The position numbers and the translations under genes were made by a program. A DNA stretch of 64,000 bases from Lentinus brumalis (lineage: Eukaryota; Basidiomycota; Agaricomycetes; Polyporales; Polyporaceae). Location of the stretch: positions 620,001 through 684,000 of the forward strand of contig MARA01000010.1 of assembly GCA_001792895.1 (NCBI GenBank), written 5' to 3'. Below are positions 1-10,325 of this stretch, piece by piece (position 1 is the stretch's first letter; every line of letters starts with the position of its first letter). The notes beneath the pieces are model-generated. The model did no database searches. It worked only from the letters and a program-made list of their open reading frames with translations, and had not been told where the DNA came from.

Positions 1-1393
1 AGCTGCCAGTGGGCACGGTGGTTGGTCTCCCAGGTCCCCCCCTCAACGCCTCCCGTCGCCGCCAGAGAGCCCGGATAAGCAGTGGCGGGGTGGTCCCGTG
101 GGTTCACGGAAACACAAAGGTGCGCACGCAATCTATCCAGGCCTGGGTCCGGCTTCGCTAATTTGTCGTGGCGGAGATGTGCCAGTGGCGCGCGATGATT
201 GGGGGTGGGAGTGCGTGCGGGTCGCGGCCCCCCTCCGAGAACCGCCACACTGGGGTCCTACCCTCGTCCCCACTCCAAAACGAGACATCTGAGGCTCAGT
301 AGCTAGCTCTAGTAATGGGTGGTCCTGGGTGATCCCGTACCCGCTGACATTGATTATGGCACTGCATGATGTCCGCTTGTGGGGTGCCGAGAAGCAGGTC
401 CTCGAGAACGAGTCGGCTGTGCAAATTTCATGACTCGGCTGCGGTGTGTCTGTTTCTTACGTGCCTTTCTGACCTGGCTTGGACGAACTGACGGAAGAAA
501 GCAGGACTTCGTGGGACTGCTGGAGTCCGGCTGCGATGCACCGGACTTGGCGGAGCAGGGCGCAACTGGAGCGGCAGCCGTGCGCCACAACGGAAAAATA
601 CCTACGCCGTACGAACCTTATACGATGCTGCTAATCGACGGGGGCGTGGGAGTGTGGGCTGCTTTCGATCGCGCGGCGGAGTGGCCTACGCGGACCCGCC
701 GCCCACCAGTGAGCAATGCCAGGCAGGGCCCGATAGCGGTAAACTAGGCCGCTATCAATGAGTAATCGAGTCGTCAGTATGCGAGAGCTCTGCGTGGAGC
801 ATAGACAGGTAGAGCTGCGCGCCGGAGTGAGTTTGCGCAGGTGTCGGGAAGAGGCCGGGGCTCGGAATGACCCATCCCTCGATCGATGCATTTGACACCA
901 GTAGTAAGACACTAATACGCAATAGAGCCCTTCGTTCTGTCTACGCACTGTGTACCAAGCGTGTGGCCAGGGACTTCTAGCCCGCCTGCTCTGGCGCACT
1001 TGGGAGCGGGAGGCGGAATCCATTAACAACGCCTGCCATATCGGGACGTGCACAAAGCACAGCACTTCCGGGCCACTGGCGCTAGACCCGTTTCGCCGGA
1101 AATGCCGCGAGCTTTGTGGGCCTGGAGAGATGCGCCTCGGTGGCCGCGCACAACGAGTGGCCAGCTTCGACTGGGATTGGCAGGAGGGGACGGGGAGGGC
1201 GCAGGAGGGAGGGCGAGTGGCACAGGCGCCGGCCCAGGCACGCAGCGCTTGCGTGGGAGGACCCCGGACCCCGCGAATTGATCGGAGGCCAAATACGGGC
1301 CAAACAAAGGGGGCTGTATGCGGCAGAGGGACGCCCACAGGACCACATCATGCTAAATACGATAGTTGAACCGTCCGAGGACCAGAGAACGCG
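1..1393. other. Upstream region, no gene recognised
   Basis: Open frames occur on both strands here, but their translations are low-complexity and none shows a domain I recognise. The frame of the HMG-box gene stays open upstream to 1116. A TATA box at 1394 suggests that this extension is untranscribed flank rather than coding sequence. Confidence 0.4.
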
Positions 1394-1399
1394 TATAAA
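1394..1399 (+). promoter_or_regulatory. TATA box of the HMG-box gene
   Basis: TATAAA lies 161 bp upstream of the ATG at 1560. It lies downstream of the alternative in-frame ATG at 1350, so it favours 1560 as the start. Confidence 0.4.
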
Positions 1400-1559
1400 C
1401 GCCAGCTTCTCGCTCTCGTCCGTCACCTCCCTCCCGCCTCCCCGCAGCCCCGCCGTCCACCGTGGCCCCCGCGGCGCCCCACGCCCCCCACGACACGCGT
1501 ACGTGAAGCCCAAACTACCCCAGCCCTCCCCGATACTCGACCACGACGCTCCGACCGTC

Positions 1560-3426
1560 ATGCCTCGTTCACCTCCCGCCCTCAAGTCCACGCTGCCCCC
1601 AAAGCCCGAGAAGATCCCCCGTCCGCCAAACGCATGGATCATCTACCGCACCGACCGTCTGCGCCAGTGGAAGGCCCAGCGATCCCCGCACGACCCACCC
1701 GTCAAGCAGGCCGACATCTCTCGCATGATCGGCGCCAACTGGAAGCACGAGCCCGACCACATCAAGCTCGAGTACGAGAAGCGCGCCGCTATCGCAAAGG
1801 CGGACCACAAGAGGAAGTACCCCGACTACAAGTACAACCCCATGTCCAAGGAGGCCAAGGAGAAGATGCGAAGCGAGGAGAAGGAGGCCAAGAAGAAGGC
1901 TCGCGAGGAGGCAAAGGCTGCAAAGGCCGCCGGCCGCAAGGTATCTAGCGGCTCTCGCGCCTTCTCCACCCCCTGCACGCCTTCCACCTCGAACGTGAAG
2001 CTCGAGGTGTTCGACCAAGCCGTAAAGCCACTCCCCGCTCCTGAACCAATCAACCGCGGCTGCGGTCCGTCCCCGCCGATCGACTACGACCCCGAGTCCT
2101 CCTCTACCGCGTACAGCACGCCACTCCTCTCTTCGTCCAGCTCCGACTCCATCCGCAGCTCTCCTTTGCCTCCGTCAGCATCTCAACCACCATCCGCGTC
2201 CCTTGACGCGCCTCATGCCCCGTGGTTACATGCTCTCGCGTCTCCGGTGTCATCTCCTCTGGCGCAACCACCACCTCCCGCATATCCTTCTGGCTATGTC
2301 CACTCCCCCGCCCCTTCGAGACAGTCGTCGTACAACTTCAACCCAGCAATCACTGCCCCGTCTGATGTGTCTTCGACGCCGAGTGACTCCCCACCTTCGT
2401 ACACTGAGGGGGAGGGCTGGCATTCTCAGCCACCAGACTCTGCCTACCAGACGTTTACGCCCCTTCCAGAGAGCCAGGGTGACTGGAACGTCCACGCTCA
2501 GTACCAGCCATTGCTGCAGGTGAGCTTGGCATGGTGATTCCGGCTAGAAACGTACACTCATCGGTGGCTATTTGCAGCCGGACTTGGCCTTTCCCCCACC
2601 CGTCATAGACCCCTTGCTCTCCTTGCCCGATCAGGACGCCATGAACTTCACTTCCACTTCCTCTTCCACAGATGCGGTCTTCCACCTCTCGTCCGTACAG
2701 CTTAGTTCCGCTCTGTCTCCTCCAGGCGAACTTGATCCCGAGTATTTGCAGCAGCTGTTCCTGCAATTTGGGCAGCCGCCGCTCAACTCTACAGACCAGC
2801 TCGCACCAGTGCTCAACATGCCCGAGCTTCACGAGACCATCGAGGATCGCGCGGACGATGCGGGTGTCGCTGCTCCGACGGATGCGGAACAACTGAGCAT
2901 GGAGTTCTTGGCTGTCTTTTTCAACTCTAACCCTGCCGATGCGGCCACCATCTCGGACGTGAACTTCTGCGACAACTTGGCTCTCCAGGCCATGGCCGCG
3001 TACTCGCAGGGCTTTGGCAGTATGCAGCCTCCGCCGTTCTCCATGGACGTCAATGCCGCACCTGTCGCACAAGAGTTCGCTATGGAGCAGAACGAAATTG
3101 ATTATCAGGCGTTCCCCGGCTTCACTATGGAACACCAGATGCAGCAAGCTCAACTCGCGATGCCGCGCCCCATCGTTCCCGTAACTATGGAGGCTCTGTC
3201 GTCGGTCGCGACTTCCGACCCGACCCAAGCAGCGGATCCCACTCCGGCACCGGCGCACTCTCCTGTCTCTGCTCATCCCGAGTCTGAGTCTTACCACGCT
3301 GAGACTGCGCCAGCTCAGGCTTCTCACCGCTATGTGCCTCCGAGTGGCGCGGGTATGCCTGCTCGTCGCAGGGTGGCAGGCAGGTTCCAACCTCGCAGGT
3401 CGAACCTTGGCAACGACTCTGAATGA
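1560..3426 (+). CDS. HMG-box transcription factor
   Basis: Two exons, 1560..2519 and 2578..3426, joined by a 58-bp GT-AG intron give 602 residues. An HMG box at about residues 20-90 starts with PRPPNAWIIYR and continues through QADISRMIGANW and KRKYPDYKYNP, the layout of fungal sequence-specific (MATA/SOX-like) HMG boxes. A Lys/Glu/Ala-rich helix follows at about 95-125. The rest is Pro/Ser/Thr-rich and, in exon 2, acidic and Gln-containing, as expected of an activation region. It should act in the nucleus as a DNA-binding regulator. Similar single-box proteins control mating and development in mushrooms, but I cannot assign it to a named one. An ATG at 1350 is in the same frame, but the TATA box at 1394 argues for 1560. 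Confidence 0.88.
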
Positions 3427-4580
3427 GTCTTGACGTCGCTGCATCCCAACGCGGCGCAGGAACGTCGCGTCTCGCGATTTATAATGATGCATTGTGTGTA
3501 TCTCCTTGATGACGTCGTGCGCATTTGCTGACTGCCACGAACAACAGCGCCAACGACCCTGGACGTCCAAGACACGTTCAAAACACGTTTCCTCGCTTTC
3601 GTCCTCTGGGCTGTATATAATCTCTCCCCTCCTCAAGGTCAGGATCCGCACGCTGAAGCCCCTGCATGTCGCGCCCAGTTCGCTCCCGTCAACCCCCCCT
3701 CCTCACGCAATCTCGTTTGTCGTTTGCTTTGTCGTCGTCATCGCTGGGCTTTTCGCATGCATCCGGACCTCTCGCTATCTGTACATCCCCATCACAAGTC
3801 ATCGGGCTCGTCGCTGCTGCATTGTCGCATATCATCGCTTTCGCTGCATCTTTCACGACATCTAACGCTGCTCACGACCCGTCGCATCTTACATTATTGA
3901 CTCGCACTATCCTCGTCATCGACTCTGCTGCGTTTTCGTTCGTGCGTATATATTCGTATCTGCTCCCTTCTTCCTCTCTCTCCACCTCCCCCCCGCTGCA
4001 CCCTGGACCGCTGCTTGGTCCATTCTGCTCCCCCCTTCCCCCTCCGCTCATCCATCTCCCTATGCCTGCTCCTCGTTGCTCTCATCTCTTGTCCGTCTCG
4101 TTTTCCCTTGTCGTTATTTGTACATACATCTGAAGCTGTCCATCCGCTCCTCGTCGTCGCAATCGTCCTCGATCGCTACAAGTAGCCTACTTAGTGTACT
4201 TTACCTAGTCATCGCTCCGTCCGTTGACCACACCGTTGAAAGAAACAATAAACCAGTGCTTCAGCCTGAGCCCTTCCGGCGTGCTCTCTCCGCCCGGGCC
4301 CGCCGCGTGGTGCGCGCATGCCATGGTACGTCGTCGCTGGTCTCTGCATCTGCATCGTGGCCGCCGCACGTTCCTCGGTGCCGGCGTCGAGCTGACATCC
4401 CTCCTCCCACGACCAGGCGTATAGACTCACAAGCGTGCCCGGGGTCCTGGGCGTCGACACGATCAGCGATCGAGGAGGCCGCGTCGCGGAAGCATTCCTG
4501 CCTATCCCCGCAGAGGCGCGCGCACGGGGGCGAGCATCACGTGCACCACGTGGACCGTGTCAACTCCGCCCGCCCATTGT
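3427..4580. other. Downstream region of the HMG-box gene
   Basis: About 1.15 kb without a convincing gene. The plus strand is strikingly pyrimidine-rich from 3600 to 4200. An AATAAA at 4247-4252 could be the polyadenylation signal of the HMG-box gene, which would imply a 3' UTR of about 0.8 kb; this is not demonstrable here. The sequence ends at the LINE target site. Confidence 0.35.
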
Positions 4581-4596
4581 GCCCCCGATATGGGTC
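4581..4596. repeat. Target-site duplication, left copy
   Basis: The 16-base sequence gcccccgatatgggtc lies immediately before a run of 14 T (4597-4610). An identical copy ends the element at 5827-5842. Confidence 0.9.
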
Positions 4597-5826
4597 TTTT
4601 TTTTTTTTTTGGATCACTGGTATATGTTGGTAGCTAATTACATGCACTAGCTAACACAATTACAAGCAGTGCTTTAACAGCCGTCTGCTAAGGGGAGCGG
4701 GGTTTTTAGAATGACCACCGCGAACATATATGCGAATGCAAGCCGTGAGTGAGCTAGACGAAAGTAGAAAGTGCGGAGGGGCTCCTAGTCATAACACGGC
4801 GCGTCCTCGAAAGAGAAGGCGGTCGGGTTATCTAGGAGAAAGTGCTGGATATCGTAGAAGGGATCAAGGGACTGAAGGAGGTCATCAATGGAAGAGTAGC
4901 GGTAGCGTCGAGTATAATAGTCGCAATGGAAGAGGACGTGCTCGCGCGTATGGTAGGCCCAGTCGCCCGAATGCAGGACGCACATAGTGGGCTCACCATG
5001 GCGATATCGGAAGCGGTCGCGGTATTGACCCGTCGGAGCATGGCCAGTAACGCACCGTATGAAGCGCGAGACCAGCGTGGGTCGCCCGCCGAGGCGCTTG
5101 AGGGGGAAGGTGCGTGTGTGTTGGAGGCGGCGAAATGAAGGGTGGGAGAGATGGTAGCGACCCCAGTACGCCCTGGGGTTCGCGTCCGCTTCTTGACGCC
5201 ACGTATAGGTTGCGTAGTCGGTGATAGCGTGCTTGACGTACGCGTATGAGGTCGGAAAGGTGCCTCCGTAACGAGGGAGTTGTCGCCACGTCGTGTAGCG
5301 TGCCGTGTGTTTGACGTCTGCGTCGATCGCGTCGTTCTCCTCGATACCAGAGTGAGAGGGGCAGTAGTGGAGGTGCAAGTGGTTGTCGGGGTCGCGCTCG
5401 AACCAGTCGTGGAGAATGCGACACGCGTTGACGTTCCCCATACGTCCGCTTGAGACGTTGGTGAGATCTGAGAGGGCGTTCTCGCTGTCGGAGAATATGT
5501 GGAGGTTTTTGAATTTCGACTTGAGGTATCCGAACGCCACAGCCATGGAAAGGGCGATGAGTTCGCAATCGAAGGAGAATGCGTATCCGGTGTAGATGGT
5601 CCGAGCGCGCATGAGGCGGCCGGCGTGGTACGCTCGATACCCCGCCGCAGATCCCAGATTCAAACCGTCTGGGGCAGTGACGAAGGAACTCCCATCGGTG
5701 AAGAGAACGAGGGCGGAGGGGTCGCGGTGGGCGGCAGCGATGCGAGGGCGGAGCTCTGATGCGATCCACGCGTCGAGAGCATCCTGCTCCTTTTTGGGAG
5801 GGTGGTCGAGGTGCGTAGTGATGCGG
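4597..5826 (-). mobile_element. 5'-truncated non-LTR retrotransposon (LINE)
   Basis: The element is 1230 bp on the minus strand. Its 3' end is a poly(A) tail, seen as 14 T at 4597-4610. Its 5' end at 5826 is cut inside the coding sequence, as happens when target-primed reverse transcription stops early. The perfect 16-bp duplication on both sides (4581-4596, 5827-5842) and the still open reading frame indicate a recent insertion. Only the RNase H part and the C-terminal tail remain; no reverse transcriptase or endonuclease is left, so this copy cannot move by itself. The host sequence it split, around 4580/5843, shows no recognisable gene. Confidence 0.93.
4785..5826 (-). pseudogene. RNase H domain remnant of LINE ORF2
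   Basis: This is the uninterrupted C-terminal part of a LINE polyprotein. The acidic residues of RNase H are visible in order: the Asp of LFTDGSS, the Glu of FDCELIALS, the Asp of HIFSDSENAL, and the last Asp in SGIEENDAIDADV after HYCPSHS. Further on is a Cys/His cluster (CVLHSGDWAYHTREHVLFHC), typical of the tail of fungal LINE ORF2 proteins. The open frame runs on upstream to an ATG near 5876, but that stretch is target-site duplication and host flank, so it is not a native start. No function is expected from this copy. Confidence 0.85.
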
Positions 5827-5842
5827 GCCCCCGATATGGGTC
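5827..5842. repeat. Target-site duplication, right copy
   Basis: Second copy of the 16-base sequence found at 4581-4596. It abuts the truncated 5' end of the LINE. Confidence 0.9.
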
Positions 5843-7250
5843 GCTGGGAGGCCATTGTCCGCCGGGTCGAGCACAAGGCGTGTGTGCGTTCTGTGGGCTG
5901 CTCCTCGGGCGAGCTCGCTTCTGCGGTGCGCGTGTACGTACGCGGTCAGGGAGAACAGCGCGAGGGTATGGGCGCGGGAGGCCTCGTGGTGCGTGCTTTT
6001 TGTTTCTGGACTCGCGTTCTGGCGGGGCTGGCTGCGAGAGTGCGGTTCGTGCGCGCGATGCGGCCAGGGCCGTCAGTGGGGCGGAGGAGAAGCGAAGATT
6101 TGGTGCGGTTGCATGGCGACGGGGACGGGGTCTTGCCATGCATATGCCCGTGCCGCGGCTGGTGCGTGCACTGTGCGGTGACTCTGAGGCCTTCCGGGCG
6201 GTCGGTGCGATGGCGGTGGGAGCCGAAGAATTACGAGGAGGGACCTGACTCGACTACGGCACAAGGACGCTGGCACCCGTATAGCCCAGCTGCGATGAGC
6301 GGGAGGTGAGTGCTTCCATTCCCTGGTACAATTGTCGACGGCCGGTGCTGACGTCCTTCGTTATGCAGGAAGATCGAAGCCGTGGCCCTGTGTCTGTATC
6401 ATGCAGACGTACCTAAGATGAAGATGCTTCTTCTTTAGGTTTGTTGTGCGGTCGGAGGGGTTGTTGCGCCTCCGCCGCCGTAGCGGGCCTCTCGGTGTCG
6501 GTATTCTGAAGAATGCAACCACGCAACTGGATCGACAGAAGACAATAGACTCGTCGACGGATGGCACTGTCCATCATCTTGCGCGGTCGCAGAGAAAGAG
6601 GAGCGTCGCCTGAACCTGGGTGAGTCCGCGGTCACGTCCGAGTGCAGATGGAATGGAGGGAGAGAGGTTGCGACGCCTTGGGTCGAGCCGCTCACCGCCG
6701 TCGAACCAGTGATAGGAGCCAGCACAGGTCGACGATGCTGTTGTGCACGTGCATCTCGGTCCAAGCAGAGCGGCCAAGTCCAAGTCCCGAGGGCCGAAGT
6801 TAAGTGGCGCGGTTCGAGGGGCGGTGGTTGTCCGCATGCAGAGGGGAGAGGGCAGATACTACATAGACGGACCACCCATCGTCGTCCTTATAACATCCCA
6901 TACCATCGCCATCAGCCCCGAGAGGGTTACCAAGGGGGCATTGTTCTCCTTTCACTACAAGTCCTGAAGGAGACAACTGCACTGACTCGATGCTTTGTCG
7001 TCCGTATTGGGCAGGCATGGTTGGCATTGGATGCACACCGCGCGTAGGTCTCGTGCCACATACATGTAAACGAGAACAATACGACGCGGGGGCATTATAT
7101 GCAATGTCAGTCTGTCCGTAAGGAACCCTACGGGCACGTCAGTCAGTCAAAGACGTACCGGTCGCCACGAGAGCCTACCAGGTGGGTCTTGTCGACCCCG
7201 GCGAATGCTGGCAGGAGCTCATAACGGGAGCAAGGTATTGCACCCGAGCA
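5843..7250. other. Intergenic, no gene recognised
   Basis: About 1.4 kb. Several open frames overlap on both strands, but they are Arg/Pro/Gly-rich shadows of GC-rich sequence with no domain, splice pattern or start context that I can defend. Confidence 0.35.
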
Positions 7251-8844
7251 TTACAACCAACAGTTACCAATCATCATTGTCGTCACTACTACAGCCAACG
7301 CTTGCCACCCGGGCGGTCGTAAGAGCGACATCGCGCCCGAAGCCGGATCCGCCGGTTTCCCTCCTCTGCGTCGCCTCAGCATCCGCACAATATGCATGCA
7401 TGGGCCCGGGCACAACAAAAACACAGCCCATCCCGACGAATCGAAGAGGGAGATGGGCCAGCGAGAGGGAAAGAGTAGGAAGGGTATGTGGGGGGTATAG
7501 GTAGACAGTGAGTGTACTCACGCCAGCCCGTTCAGCTGGTCCACGGCCTTGGCGCCTTGGCCGAGATTCACGAAGTCGAGGAGGACGAAGTTGGGCGCGC
7601 GGCCGGCGGCGAAGCCCTCGCACCCTCCCGCATGCGCGAAGATCCTGCCCCGAGGTAGGTCAGTCCCGTTTCGCACCAACATCGGTGCCCAGCAAGACGG
7701 GCACAAGAGTAGACTCACGAAGGCACGCCGTTCGTGGTTGGCGCATCCTTGGGGTCGCTGATGATGATCCCGGTGCCGAGGACGTCCTTGTTGAGCGAGT
7801 GGTTGATCATGTACATGTGGTCCTCGGTCGAGAGCGGGCCGTTGATGCGGTCGACGCTGCACGGGAAGCTGGCGTCCGTGACGCTGAACGGCGTCTCCCA
7901 GATCATCTCGAACTCGGGGAGGATGTACGGGACGCTGCGGTCGGTGTCTGCGCCGGCGTCCAGGAAGACGACGACGCGCTTTCCGCTGTCGAGCAGGGCG
8001 CCGAGAGTTGGCCACTGAGAGTTTCCGAGTTTAGTTCGACAAGAAACGAGGAGATGACGAGTGAGACGCACCTCGCTCTGCTTCATGGGCAGATGTGGCG
8101 GGACATATGCGAGGGCCGCGATGCCCGAATTCTGGAAAGCAGGATCCCAGAGCTGCGGGAGAGATGCACCCTCGGGGTTGGTGAAGATGAATGTCAGGAC
8201 CTCGTTGGGGTTCGCGTCGAGGAACGTCTTGACGGTCTTGAGGTAGTCCTCGACAGTACCGCCGTCGAACAGGGCCTAGGGAGTGTCAAGACAGAGGTTC
8301 CCGAAACCAATCTATACGACTTACACAGCTAGTGTGACAGAAGTGCAAGACGTCATCTTTACTGCATATGCAACTACTCGTCAGCATGCTACTTTCCCCG
8401 CAATCATGCGATACTATACGTACACATGCGCTTGCGCTTGGAGCAAGCGTACACCAAGACCAAGCTGGGAGGGGATGTCAACTTCCTGGTCCCGGGCGAC
8501 TAAGCTCTGAGTCAGCCGGCGATCAGACCTGCGGGACATGTAATGCACTCACGAGCGAAGGGATCCTCGCTGAACGCAAATGAATCGTGCGCTGAGATGA
8601 CGAGGTCAGGTCAGCCTCCGCGAAAACGACTGCCTCATTGCTACCAACATCCAAAGTACGTCACGTTTCCATAGCTCCGATCGCAGAGTTCTGCGTGCCC
8701 GTTGCACGTAGTAGCCCTATCGCGAGAGCGTCAGCCTCCACTCGACCCAGGCACGACCACGACGCACCTCCTGTGGGGAACGATGGCCGCTTGGACGGAG
8801 GCGACAGCAACCGCTGCACCAAAGAGGAACGACGCTGCTCGCAT
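7251..8844 (-). CDS. Secreted PLC-like phosphodiesterase
   Basis: Nine exons (7251..7365, 7522..7644, 7719..8014, 8072..8275, 8325..8361, 8424..8499, 8553..8591, 8649..8716, 8768..8844) give 344 residues in one frame. A signal peptide (MRAASFLFGAAVAVASVQA) is followed by ATTCNGHAELCDRSYGNVTY, the hallmark N-terminus of fungal PI-PLC X-like phosphodiesterases. The two catalytic His candidates are in FGSHDSFA and LHFCHTSC. Conserved blocks ALFDGGT, WPTLGALLDSGKRVV and the terminal FVNLGQGAKAVDQLNGLA follow. Exon 9 adds a hydrophobic tail (GWQALAVVVTTMMIG), so the enzyme may be GPI-anchored. If the last intron (156 bp, donor GTGAGT) were retained, the protein would stop at 7518 without the tail. 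Natural substrates of this family are mostly unknown. Confidence 0.88.
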
Positions 8845-10232
8845 GTCGGTCGTGAAGACGTTACGGGCGGGGGAGGGGCGTGAGGACGGGTGCGAAGGCT
8901 GAGCGGGCTTTAAGATGGCTGAACCGGCAGCTGGGGACACGAGAAGCCTCCGAGCTCGCTATTTGAGGCAACGGGCACATGGGGGCTGGGCTTCGATACC
9001 ATGACCACCTGATTTGTCCACACGGCGGCGGGGGAGGGCAGCATTGAGGCCACGGCGCATGCGTTGCGGCATTTGTGATGGGCGAACACAGGAAGTGCGG
9101 ATCGCACCTATGGCCACCGCCTCCATGTCGGTGGTTGTCTCCTGGGTTGATCTGATGAGCGTTGCTCACAACGCACGTGGATCCATGTACGCCTCCACGC
9201 TCGGAGGAACGTTCCTCGGTGCGGCGTGCTGCTACCTGCAGAGAAGGACCAAAGGAAAGATCCGAAGTTCTCGTTAACGCATGATTGCAACAGCCCAGAG
9301 AGCGGCGACTTTGTGTCGGCCTGGCGGCTACGAGTCTACTGGACACAGAACTGACAGCTCCGGCCTCATCTTCAGAGCTGTTCCATCTGAGTAGAGCTGC
9401 TGGCATCAGCGCAGATCATCTCGAACAATTCCTGTTCAAGGAACAAAAGATGCGATGTCAGTTCATGCTGCGCGACTTCTCTCCTGGATCGTCATGTGTA
9501 CTGCCACACACGCACCTATATACATAGTGTGTGCATTGCAACCCAAGTCGTGCACTGCAAGCGAGTGTCGCAAACGGGTCGCAAAATATACGCCGCGAAA
9601 CGATGTACTTACAAAGTCGTCTCAGAAGCCAACGGACAGAAGTTGGAGACGGCGCGCTCGAAGACTCACCGTGAAGGGCGCACTGAATACCACCGCGTCA
9701 GGTTGTAGAGTTCGTGTCAGTTGGTCTTTATGTAGGAAAACAATAATCGTGCAACACTGTTTCTAGACGGTGACTTCGTCCGAATTACCTGCATCTTTTG
9801 CACGCCTGTGGCGGTTATAACTTTCGTGTCTCGTGTCTCAGCGAGCGGGGTGGAGGCTTCATGCACGGCATTAATCGTCAGGCACACCGTGTACAACGCC
9901 GCCGGCATTGCGTTGAAGCTGGACGGAAGATGGAAGGCTGAGAGATGGGTGATGGTGGGATGATGCAAAGGCCTCATGGGCGGGACTTTCTATATCCCGT
10001 CATAAACCGCTGTTACTAGCGAGTGTTAACTCTGTCATTCGAGGATCACAACCGAATACTAACCAGGGATAAGATCAAGATAAGAGTTGGTCAGTGACCA
10101 ATCGGCCGCGACGGCGAGTCTGCGCGCACCGGAGTCGACGATGCCCAATGATTTTTGGCGACGTGCAACGTCGTCTGGACAACATCTGTCGGACTGGCCT
10201 CTCTTTACGTCCGGAACACGACGAGCCGCGCC
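8845..10232. other. Divergent intergenic region
   Basis: About 1.4 kb between the start of the phosphodiesterase gene (-) and the NAD kinase promoter (+). It should hold both promoters. I see no gene in it. Confidence 0.35.
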
Positions 10233-10238
10233 TATAAA
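10233..10238 (+). promoter_or_regulatory. TATA box of the NAD kinase gene
   Basis: TATAAA in the context cctataaagacc lies 93 bp upstream of the chosen ATG at 10326. This excludes the upstream in-frame alternative start at 10155. Confidence 0.55.
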
Positions 10239-10325
10239 GACCTCTTGACGCTGTGGACGGCACTCTCTAGCACTCCTACAGCTTCCACACAGATCAGTCT
10301 CACGCCGACACACCTGGGCCCCGCC

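Noticed and set aside
2455..3651. 398-codon minus-strand open frame
   Set aside because: It mirrors exon 2 of the HMG-box gene; its translation has no domain and the plus strand has clear coding and splice logic.
4993..5874. 293-codon minus-strand open frame inside the LINE
   Set aside because: Shadow of the RNase H frame in another phase; Arg/Pro-rich with no motif.
10155..10325. N-terminal extension of the NAD kinase frame
   Set aside because: A TATA box at 10233 lies within it, so transcription probably begins after it.
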